Source of the DNA: a bacterium
Lineage (GTDB): Bacteria; Chloroflexota; Dormibacteria; UBA8260; Bog-877
Assembly: GCA_021791455.1 (NCBI GenBank)
Contig: JAJYWM010000347.1
Coordinates: 1 to 14,972, forward strand
Length of the DNA stretch: 14,972 nt
Direction of reading: 5' to 3'
Below are positions 6,329 through 12,465 of the stretch, piece by piece (positions within the stretch are counted from its first letter, which is position 1; each line of letters begins with the position of its first letter). The notes under the pieces are model-generated. The model did not search any database and was not told the DNA's origin. It saw nothing but the letters and a program-made list of their open reading frames with translations. The translations under genes and the position numbers were made by a program.

Positions 6329-6348
6329 CATGACCAGGGCTGGGGGCC

Positions 6349-6380
6349 TGAAAGCCCTCCCAGATGTGCGGAAAGCGGGC
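6349..6380 (-). repeat. Probable right terminal repeat of the second element
   Basis: On the plus strand it contains TGAAAGCCCTCCC, TGTGCGGAAAG and CGGGC. Aligned without gaps to 2331-2362 of the first element, it shares TGAA, TGCGGAA and the terminal GGC, with a diverged middle. It starts 21 bases after the DUF6788-like stop. The partner left repeat is absent because that end is truncated. Confidence 0.4.
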
Positions 6381-6415
6381 TCCACAGACCGGGCCGGGGA
6401 GTCAGTGGTTGCGGC

Positions 6416-7639
6416 TTAACCGGTACCGACCCTGCATGACCCCAGTCCCGCTCGAACCAGCGACTCCGGGCCCAGTTCGGCGATGGCGGCATGGCCGCTC
6501 AAACCCAGAGTGAGATCCAACTCCGCCAATAGACATCTCAAAACGTGGCCAACTCCAGCGCCACCTCCCAGAGCTAGGCCGAACACGTAAGGGCGCCCGA
6601 TCAGGACCGCTCTGGCACCGAGGGCCAGAGCCTTGAGGATGTCAGATCCGGTGCGAATTCCAGAGTCGAACAGGACGGGCATATCGCCACTGGCCTCGAC
6701 CACGTCAGCAAGGCAATTGAGCGCTGCCCGAGCGCCGTCTATCTGCCGACCCCCGTGGTTGGAGACGATGATTCCGTCGAGGCCAGCAGCCAAGGCAATG
6801 CGGGCGTCATCCGGGTGGCAGACGCCCTTGGCGATCACGGGCAACTTGGAGTTCTTCTTAAGCCACGCCAGGTCACGCGCCCGCAGTCCCGGGTTGTTGA
6901 ACATGGTGGTCCAGAGGGCCACCGCAGCCTCGGGATGCTCCTCCGGCGACTCCTTGAGGCGTGCTCTGAACACGGGGTCGGAGAGGTAGTTGGCCAGGCC
7001 GGCGCCGTTGAGAAACGGCAGATACCCGTGGGCCAAGTCGACGGGCCTCCAGGCCAGCGTCCAGGTGTCCAGAGTGACCACCAACGCCTCATAGCCAGCC
7101 TGCTCGGCCCGGTGCACCAGGCTGAGAGCCACCTCATTGTCGTTGGGCCAATAGAGCTGAAACCAGCCAGTCCCGCCCTGAGACTCGTGGAGGGCTGCCG
7201 CGACGTGCTCCAAAGGATGGTTCGCAAGCGTGGACAGCACCATCGGAACTCCGAGTGCGGAGGCGACCCGGGCCACTTCCAACTCAGCGTTCGGAAACAC
7301 CGTGCCCAGGGCGCCGATTGGCGCCAGCAGCAGCGGGGTGGGTTGGGGTTTTGCCAACAAGTCGACCTGAAGATCCCGGTCCGCGACTCCGCGCAGGTGG
7401 CGCGGGACGATTTCGAAACCGGAAAAGGCGTCCCGATTGGCGGCGTTGGTGGCCCCAGTCCCGGCCGACCCCGCAACGTACCCGAAGGTCCTTGGGTCCA
7501 TCACCTCTTCCGCTGCGGCCATCAGACCGTCGAAGGTGAGAGGAAGACTGGGCACGACGCCGGCGGCGCCCTGCGCGTAAATGTCAGTCTGGAAATCGGC
7601 AAATCGGCTCACGGCAAGATCGTACGGCGTGGCCGACAC
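6416..7639 (-). CDS. FMN-dependent alpha-hydroxy acid oxidase, lactate 2-monooxygenase type
   Basis: Oxidises an L-2-hydroxy acid with FMN in a TIM barrel; lactate 2-monooxygenases turn lactate and O2 into acetate, CO2 and water. From GTG 7639 the protein has 407 residues, close to the roughly 394 of the mycobacterial enzyme. Visible residues: FGYVAGSAG (52-60, active-site Tyr54), LAPIGALGT, STLANHPLE, QLYWP (161-165), TLDTW, AKGVCHPDDA (270-279, Lys271), SNHGGRQ (293-299, catalytic His295 and Arg298), DSGIRTGSD (325-333) and IGRPY (347-351). The long segment after WRPVDLA (including LANYLSDPVFRA and PEEHPEAAV) is the insertion typical of the lactate monooxygenase branch. The open frame extends to 7825, but the extra 62 residues have no family character; GTG 7612 is another possible start. 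No strong ribosome binding site is visible. Lactate is the likeliest substrate but another hydroxy acid cannot be excluded. Confidence 0.88.
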   Translation of the reverse strand: MSATPYDLAVSRFADFQTDIYAQGAAGVVPSLPLTFDGLMAAAEEVMDPRTFGYVAGSAGTGATNAANRDAFSGFEIVPRHLRGVADRDLQVDLLAKPQPTPLLLAPIGALGTVFPNAELEVARVASALGVPMVLSTLANHPLEHVAAALHESQGGTGWFQLYWPNDNEVALSLVHRAEQAGYEALVVTLDTWTLAWRPVDLAHGYLPFLNGAGLANYLSDPVFRARLKESPEEHPEAAVALWTTMFNNPGLRARDLAWLKKNSKLPVIAKGVCHPDDARIALAAGLDGIIVSNHGGRQIDGARAALNCLADVVEASGDMPVLFDSGIRTGSDILKALALGARAVLIGRPYVFGLALGGGAGVGHVLRCLLAELDLTLGLSGHAAIAELGPESLVRAGLGSCRVGTG

Positions 7640-9003
7640 CGGCCGCAGCCTCAGCGAGGCGTTGATGGCTGGTGCGCCCCAGCCGGTGAAGGCACCTTGA
7701 GCCCCGCTCCTGGAGGTGAGGACGGCATTCCGCCGATGATGGGGGCAGGACGGTCCGCCGCCCAACGAGGTCCGCGATGGCAGGCGACGTCGTAATGCGG
7801 ATCGGCACAGTCCGGCAGCGGACAAGTACCCACACGGCGCGGCATCCCGTGCCCGCGGGCCAGGGTGCTCACGCCCCTTCGGTGCTGCACCCGCTCAGCG
7901 TGGTGTTGGCTTCGGAGCTCGTCTGCGTGTGGCGCTACCTGCGCGCTGACTACGTCGCGGAGGGGACTCAGGGCGAGATCATCAGAGGCTGAATTCCGGA
8001 GTTTGCCAACGAGCAGCGTGATCACAGGGTCCGCGCCACCAGGGGCCTCGTGCGTCTCGGCGGCGACCCGACCGTGAGCCGGCCGTGGTGAGCGAGCGCG
8101 GTGGCACCGACGATGTCGAAAGCGGCCCATCGGCGGAGATGCTGGGAGTGCTGACATCGCTAGGCTCCGGACCTCCGGGTGTCGGTCCGGGCAACGGGCG
8201 TTGTCCCCGAGTCCGCGTCACGCGACGTCTAGGGTTCTGTGGTGCTCCCTCGCGGCGCAGCCCGCGTTGCGAGCCCTCATTCACCGAGTATGCCCCTTGT
8301 GCCCGCCTGAGCTGCCCGGCGCCGTACTCCGCTTGCCGTACCAGCCTTCATGTGGGTTCGGGGTTGTTGCGTGCGGCCGATCCGTCGCATTCCGGCGTCT
8401 GTCATGCCGCCATCAGATCGCGCGGACCCGCACCTACGACTTGATGCCGCACCGTTCGTCTCGTGCTTTGTAGACCTCGGCGATCCCGTCGAGGCTGGTC
8501 TCGTGGTCGAAGGCAGGGCCGGGATTGAACGTGCCCGCGAGCACCCCAGCTCACGCCGGTCAGAAGGCACCTGCCCGGCCACGAGCGCCCCCAGCAAATG
8601 ACTGACCAGACCGACCGGCCGCGGAGCCAACACACCCTCCGGGACAAGGGCCACGTCCGCTCCCATCAGGCCGAGCGAACGACCCCGGGCCATTGACTGG
8701 GGCAGGGTCGTCGCAAGCTGACCGCGCACACGCTCCGCAGGGAGGACAGCTCCGAGCCGACCACCTCCCGGTCCTCGCCCGTCTCGCCGGCGCGGGGCAG
8801 CAGCCCAATCGGCGCCGCCTCACGTGGCCCGCTGGTCAGCCATGCCCGGACCACCCGGGTGACACGTTCGGCGTCGGCGGTAGGTCCATTGGCATCCCGG
8901 TCCCTTCGCGGCTGCCGGCTGGGACTGCAAACCATCTCGCTGCAGCCGAAACGTCGACCATCCGCCTGCATAGAGTCGATCGATGAGAGGACTCTCCTCT
9001 GGG
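7640..9003. other. 1.4-kb stretch without an intact gene (decayed sequence)
   Basis: Open frames occur on both strands but none combines a ribosome binding site, sensible composition and a recognisable family. Minus-strand frames here are rich in Arg/Pro/Ser and look like GC-driven noise. The only protein-like stretch I trust is a dehydrogenase C-terminus at 8434-8550. A fragment around 8560-8690 on the minus strand (SLGLMGADVALVPEG, then VGLVSHLLGALVAGQ) looks somewhat protein-like but I cannot assign it. The region reads as a graveyard of one or more inactivated genes. Confidence 0.5.
8434..8550 (-). pseudogene. C-terminal remnant of a zinc-type (MDR) alcohol dehydrogenase
   Basis: The minus-strand frame ending at TAG 8436-8434 reads AGTFNPGPAFDHETSLDGIA followed by EVYKARDERCGIKS. 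The order 'Leu-Asp-x-Ile-x-x-x-Tyr-x-x-x-Asp-Glu-Arg-x-x-Ile-Lys' near the stop is the usual ending of medium-chain zinc-dependent dehydrogenases. An in-frame TGA lies immediately upstream (8553-8551), and I could not find the catalytic or Rossmann domains in neighbouring frames. It is therefore a fragment of about 38 codons. The identification is a pattern judgement from a short stretch. Confidence 0.35.
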
Positions 9004-9405
9004 TCAGGGCCAAGTGCGGTGGCTCAGCACCAGGCGATAGCCGTCCGGGTCTTGGATAGTGACTCCCCAGCGGTCCCAGTAAGGGTTGCGAGCGCGCACA
9101 AGCTGGCCGCCGGCGGCGACGAGACGGCTGATCAGGTCGCTGTCGAGCGGCCCGCCGGTGTAGAGGACGAGAAGGTCTTCCTCCGTGGGGCGCGGTGGGG
9201 TCTCTCCGAGAGGATCGTCGACCAGTTCCAGATGCCAGGCCGCTTCGGGCCACCCGAGCATGAGGAGCGCGTGGTCGCCCTCGGCCTCAATCCCGGTTCG
9301 GTAAAGCACTTTTAGAGTTAGCCCGTCGACCCAGAAGCGCTCAGCTTGATCCAGGTCACGGCTGGGACGCGCGATACGCAGGTGACTCGACGGCTTTGGC
9401 CTCAT
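9004..9405 (-). CDS. VOC superfamily (glyoxalase/bleomycin-resistance fold) protein
   Basis: The 133-residue single-domain protein has two beta-alpha-beta-beta-beta modules. The first is LRIARPSRDLDQAERFWVDG (9-28) with ALLMLGWPEAAWHLELVDDP. The second is DLLVLYTGGPLDSDLISRLV, RNPYWDRWGVTI and QDPDGYRLVLSHRTW at the end. Members bind a divalent metal and act as glyoxalases, dioxygenases or drug-binding proteins. Here the last strand ends YRLVLSH instead of the usual xIEL, so one expected metal-ligand glutamate is missing and catalysis by the standard site is doubtful. HLEL (58-61) keeps the other glutamate. ATG 9405 follows TACACT (9417-9412 on the minus strand) by six bases and lacks a Shine-Dalgarno sequence, so the mRNA may be leaderless. 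No operon partner is seen. Confidence 0.85.
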   Translation of the reverse strand: MRPKPSSHLRIARPSRDLDQAERFWVDGLTLKVLYRTGIEAEGDHALLMLGWPEAAWHLELVDDPLGETPPRPTEEDLLVLYTGGPLDSDLISRLVAAGGQLVRARNPYWDRWGVTIQDPDGYRLVLSHRTWP

Positions 9406-9411
9406 CTCGCC

Positions 9412-9417
9412 AGTGTA
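9412..9417 (-). promoter_or_regulatory. Possible -10 element of a leaderless promoter for the VOC gene
   Basis: Minus-strand TACACT ends six bases before the ATG at 9405, which would place transcription start at or next to the start codon. No good -35 is visible. Leaderless genes with this spacing are common in actinobacteria, and the lack of a ribosome binding site fits. Confidence 0.3.
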
Positions 9418-9561
9418 GCCAGGGTCTCCGAAACCGAGAGCCGGTCACTCTGTGAGATGGCCACGGGTGTGAGTGAAGAAGGTAGGCGCTGATAGTCAGA
9501 GGACTGGGGTCTCGTCGGGGCGCCATCGCCAGGCTTCCTGCCAAGGGTTTGAACTACTCGT

Positions 9562-9729
9562 CAGCTCCGCCAGCGGGCCCAGCTCCAGGATCTGGTTGGT
9601 GGTGACCCAGTCGAAGGCGCCGGCGTCGGTCCCAAACACGACCCTGACTCCGGCTCGTCGGCAGTTTTCCCACGACAGGATCTGGCTTTCCTGCCGGGAG
9701 GCTTCGGGCTGCGAGGTCGGGTTCGCCCG
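9562..9729 (-). pseudogene. Inverted 168-bp fragment of the amidohydrolase gene
   Basis: On the minus strand this stretch matches 13414-13581 without gaps, with 8 differences I can count (about 95% identity). In the gene's frame it reads PEASRQESQILSWENCRRAG, VRVVFGTDAGAFDWVTTNQ and ILELGPLAEL, including the metal-ligand Asp of the FGTDAG motif. Five of the differences change the amino acid and three are silent, so there is no sign of strong protein-level selection. Similarity stops abruptly on both sides. The surrounding frame continues to a TGA at 9498-9496 with unrelated sequence. Neither a start nor the other active-site motifs are present, so it cannot make an enzyme. Confidence 0.8.
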
Positions 9730-10210
9730 AGTCCTGACCTGCGGACTGACGATGGCTGCGGGAGCGCGAACTCTCCAAACCGCGCCGAATCAATTTGGGC
9801 GCCGAGCCACGGCCTCCCGGCGCCGTGTTCCACTGCCAGGTCAGCGTGGAATCGCCACAATTGCAGATGGCCAGTGCGCCCGCCGAGAGCCAATGTCGCC
9901 ACCAGGCCTGGCGCCGGCCACATCTCGCACATTCGGGTTCAGCGACTTCGGACGAAGCCATCCGGCTCCCAATGGGTCGGTCCACGACGCGCCGGGGAAC
10001 AGCGAACCTCCGTGGTAGACGGGATCGGGACGGTGCTTCTGCGCTCCCCCTGTGGTGAACCACAAACGCCACCGAGTCCCCATCCGCCCACGCCTTAGTG
10101 CCTCCGGCTCGGTGTCTAGGACGGCGGGCCAAACGCCGGGCCCGCGGCCAGCCCCGAGCCTGCCACCCCGGACGAGGGTGACGAGCCGCCTTGTTCGCTC
10201 CCTCCGGGCA

Positions 10211-10248
10211 GGTCCCGGCCCCGGGGCGCTCGCCCCTGGGCCGGGACC
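10211..10248 (-). terminator. Long hairpin terminator of the solute-binding protein gene
   Basis: Eleven perfectly complementary bases, GGTCCCGGCCC (10211-10221) and GGGCCGGGACC (10238-10248), are followed inward by one C/T mismatch and GGGGC/GCCCC around a small loop. It begins 12 bases after the stop codon of the gene. No U-run follows in the direction of transcription, so it would be an intrinsic terminator of the U-poor type found in high-GC bacteria, or an mRNA 3'-end stabiliser. Confidence 0.7.
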
Positions 10249-10260
10249 GGTGCTGGGCGA

Positions 10261-12219
10261 TCAGCTGCCGCTGAGTCGGTACTGCTGCGGGTAGATGATG
10301 TCGAAGGAGTCCTGCGGCACGAGCCCCTTCAGGTTGCTCTTGTACATCGTCAGCTGAATCGTCCCGAGCGGCATGTAGATGACCGGCAGCTGACGCGCGA
10401 GGTAGTCCTGGTACTTGTAGAGGTCCTGAATCTCCGCCGCCTCGGTGGGCGCCGTGTTGGTAGCCGCCACATTGGCATCATTGGTCGCGGAGGAGTACCC
10501 GCCGGAGTCGTCAACGGCGCCCGGGACGAACAGCTCCTCGCCGGTCGGCAGGAAATCTGGCCCATAGGTCCAGGTGAAGCTGAGGGCAACATCCGCCAGG
10601 TCCCAGTTGTTGCAGGGCTTGGCCGCGCTACAGCCGTTCTGAATGGTTGACGCCACGTCTGCGGTAGCCTCCTGGTTCAGGGTGAGCGTTATCCCCGCCT
10701 TCGCCTTCAGGGTGGACTGCAAAGCCTCCATCTCGTTGCTCAACTCGGGCGTGCCGCTGGAGTAGAGCAGGTCGAAATTCGCCTGCTGGTTGGCCTTGAT
10801 GCCGGGGCCGCACTCACCCGAGCCCGAGCCCGGACGCTGGCAGTAGCTGACCCCGCCCGGTTCCACCTTCCAGCCGTTGCTGCTGAGGAGATTGACGGCC
10901 TTGGTGGGGTCGTACGGGTACACCTGCGGCCCCTTCTCCAGCGGGCTCGTGAAGGGATTGGGTGGATACACCGGCACCGGCCCCTGGTCGATGGAGCCGT
11001 ACCCGGTCTGGAACTCTTTGATGTACTCCGGCTGGTTGACCAACGACTGCATCGCCTGGCGGAAGTAGAGCTGATCAAAGATCGGGCCGGTGGTCTGGTT
11101 GGTGAAGTTGAAGGGGATGTAGTCGAAGCCGTAGCCCCGCCAGGGGGAGAAGCTGTAGCCTCCCGACTTCTCCAGGGACTTCAGCTCGCCGATGTCCTGG
11201 GGCGGGATGTAGCCGATGGTGATGTCCCCGGCCCGCAGTTCGTCAAACTCACTGCTCTCGCTGGTGAAGGGCAGTTCCTCAAAGGCCGAGATGGTCGGCT
11301 TGGGAGACCCCGAGTAGTGGGTGTTCGGCACCAGCTTCACATATCCGCTGCTGGTGAACTGGTTGAGTGTGAAGGGCCCGTCCACCACCTTCCAGAGGGG
11401 GTTGGTGGTGTAGGTCGCCAGGTCCTGCGACTGCACATTGAGATACTGGGCGACCCCAAGTGCCCCGGACGTCCCATTGCCAGGGTTCTGGGGCACGTAC
11501 TGGGTGGGCGAGGTGTTGGGCAGGGCGACCCGCGCCTGCGCGGAGGTGTCGTAATTTCCCACCGGCCCGTTGTTGGAGAGCTTGTCCCATACCGCCCTCG
11601 GCATCGGATACACCTGGCTCAGCTCGTTGTAGAGGAACCAGGTCGGGTTGTACGACTGGTTGAGGGTCATGGTCAGGGTGTAGGTGCCGGTCGCCTGGTA
11701 GCTGACGACATTCTCCGGGAAGGCCCCCGGCACGAACCCTCCCCAGCCAGGCCCGGCGGCGCCGTTGGCTCCCGTCACGGTCGGAGCGTTGGGATCGGTG
11801 GCGGCACTGAGCAGGTTCATCCAGAACACGACGTCCCGGGCCGTGATCGGGGACCCGTTGGACCACTGCCAGTGCTTCAAGGTGATGGTGACGAAGGTGT
11901 TGTTCTGGGAGAAGACCGGTGCCTCGGCCACACTGAGCCCGGGGTTGAAGAGTGGCTTGCCATTGTCCCCGAACCAGTACAGGGGCAAGTAGAGCTGGTT
12001 GTCGAACTGGTACAGGTTGGCGTTGGATTCCTCGGCGCCAGGCAGGAGCGGGAAGATGTAGTTGGGGGGTGCGCCGACCTGCTCCGCGTAGGTGATCACG
12101 CCACCGGTCTGCGACTTCGTGGAGGTTGAGGCAGCGCCACTGCAGGCGCTCACCAAGACCGCCGTGAGGGCGCCCACGGCCGCGATGGCGAGGCCCGCCC
12201 TCCCCAATCCAAATCTCAT
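10261..12219 (-). CDS. Lipoprotein solute-binding protein, peptide/nickel ABC transporter family 5
   Basis: The 652-residue extracytoplasmic receptor presumably captures peptides or related compounds for an ABC importer. Residues 1-26 are a lipoprotein signal: MRFGLGR, a hydrophobic stretch, then lipobox VSAC with lipid-modified Cys26. After a Ser/Thr-rich linker, the family pattern appears in order: NANLYQFDNQLYLPLYW, PGLSVAEAP, ITLKHWQWSNGSPITARDVV, LWKVVDGPFTLNQF, GYGFDYIPFNFTNQTTGPIF, FRQAMQSLVNQ and a GTIQLTMYKSNLKGL ending. It is longer than the usual 500-600 residues. Two cysteine pairs (YCQRP..GECG and NGCSAAKPCNN) may form disulfides. GGAGGA precedes ATG 12219 by about 8 bases. A near-consensus promoter lies about 80 bases upstream and a strong hairpin follows the stop, so it is probably monocistronic. 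No permease or ATPase genes adjoin it. It is divergent from an amidohydrolase, hinting at a shared substrate (inference). Confidence 0.9.
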   Translation of the reverse strand: MRFGLGRAGLAIAAVGALTAVLVSACSGAASTSTKSQTGGVITYAEQVGAPPNYIFPLLPGAEESNANLYQFDNQLYLPLYWFGDNGKPLFNPGLSVAEAPVFSQNNTFVTITLKHWQWSNGSPITARDVVFWMNLLSAATDPNAPTVTGANGAAGPGWGGFVPGAFPENVVSYQATGTYTLTMTLNQSYNPTWFLYNELSQVYPMPRAVWDKLSNNGPVGNYDTSAQARVALPNTSPTQYVPQNPGNGTSGALGVAQYLNVQSQDLATYTTNPLWKVVDGPFTLNQFTSSGYVKLVPNTHYSGSPKPTISAFEELPFTSESSEFDELRAGDITIGYIPPQDIGELKSLEKSGGYSFSPWRGYGFDYIPFNFTNQTTGPIFDQLYFRQAMQSLVNQPEYIKEFQTGYGSIDQGPVPVYPPNPFTSPLEKGPQVYPYDPTKAVNLLSSNGWKVEPGGVSYCQRPGSGSGECGPGIKANQQANFDLLYSSGTPELSNEMEALQSTLKAKAGITLTLNQEATADVASTIQNGCSAAKPCNNWDLADVALSFTWTYGPDFLPTGEELFVPGAVDDSGGYSSATNDANVAATNTAPTEAAEIQDLYKYQDYLARQLPVIYMPLGTIQLTMYKSNLKGLVPQDSFDIIYPQQYRLSGS

Positions 12220-12303
12220 CAGCTGCTTCCTCCGAATCTTCTAGCGCGGAACGCCCCAGGCTGAGCCGCGCGAATCCGCACCCCATCCCGGTCGGGTTGG
12301 ATG

Positions 12304-12332
12304 ACTATAAGGCCCGCCGCGTAACCTGTCAA
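12304..12332 (-). promoter_or_regulatory. Near-consensus sigma-70 promoter of the solute-binding protein gene
   Basis: On the minus strand a perfect TTGACA (12332-12327) and TATAGT (12309-12304, 5/6) are separated by exactly 17 bases. Predicted start is near 12297, giving a leader of about 78 bases before ATG 12219. This is the clearest promoter in the window. Confidence 0.75.
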
Positions 12333-12465
12333 ACAATGTTGCTGCGGACCCAGGGCGCGACAAACATTTCCGCAACCCAGGAGTGGCTGACGGGCCCAAG
12401 GGCTTAGGACAGGTCGACATCTGGGGCCAGGCCCTGGCTCCGACACTGGGACGCTGGAGCCCCGG

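Larger units (their letters stand above)
4600..6380. mobile_element. Second IS1634-like element with divergent DUF6788-like ORF, left end truncated
   Basis: This contains a minus-strand DUF4277/DDE transposase (4600-5993), a divergent plus-strand DUF6788-like ORF (6011-6328) and, just after it, a right end (6349-6380). The right end shares TGAA, TGCGGAA and GGC at matching spacing with the right end of the smaller element. The left end, encoding the transposase C-terminus and its terminal repeat, is missing. Similarity stops at about 4601 where an antitoxin-like remnant ends. The element lies 36 bases beyond the stop codon of the flavoenzyme gene. All coding parts carry disabling changes, so it is an old, immobile copy. 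Confidence 0.65.
9406..10260. other. 850-bp stretch without an intact gene; holds an amidohydrolase fragment and a terminator hairpin
   Basis: No intact coding region is supported. The stretch contains the 168-bp inverted amidohydrolase copy (9562-9729) and, near its right end, the terminator hairpin of the binding-protein gene (10211-10248). Between them, frames on the minus strand give phrases such as GGSLFPGASWTDPLGAGWL that look partly protein-like but match nothing I recognise. Likely gene remnants. Confidence 0.5.

Noticed and set aside
6116..6385. Minus-strand 89-codon frame that reads fairly protein-like (DLGGIEFSEELLEMPAAIDL)
   Set aside because: It lies opposite the DUF6788-like ORF at 6011-6328, whose sequence aligns with the ORF of the first element. 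The minus frame matches no family I know, and its start falls in the element's terminal repeat.
6755..7795. 346-codon plus-strand frame opposite the flavoenzyme gene, and the similar 270-codon plus-strand frame at 11317-12129 opposite the binding-protein gene
   Set aside because: Both are antisense shadows of well-supported genes, caused by GC-rich third positions. Neither shows domain motifs.
8277..9253. Overlapping minus-strand frames (8277-8729, 8666-9253) as possible genes
   Set aside because: No ribosome sites, Arg/Ser/Pro-biased composition and no family match. One overlaps the VOC gene. Only the short dehydrogenase-like tail at 8434-8550 is credible.
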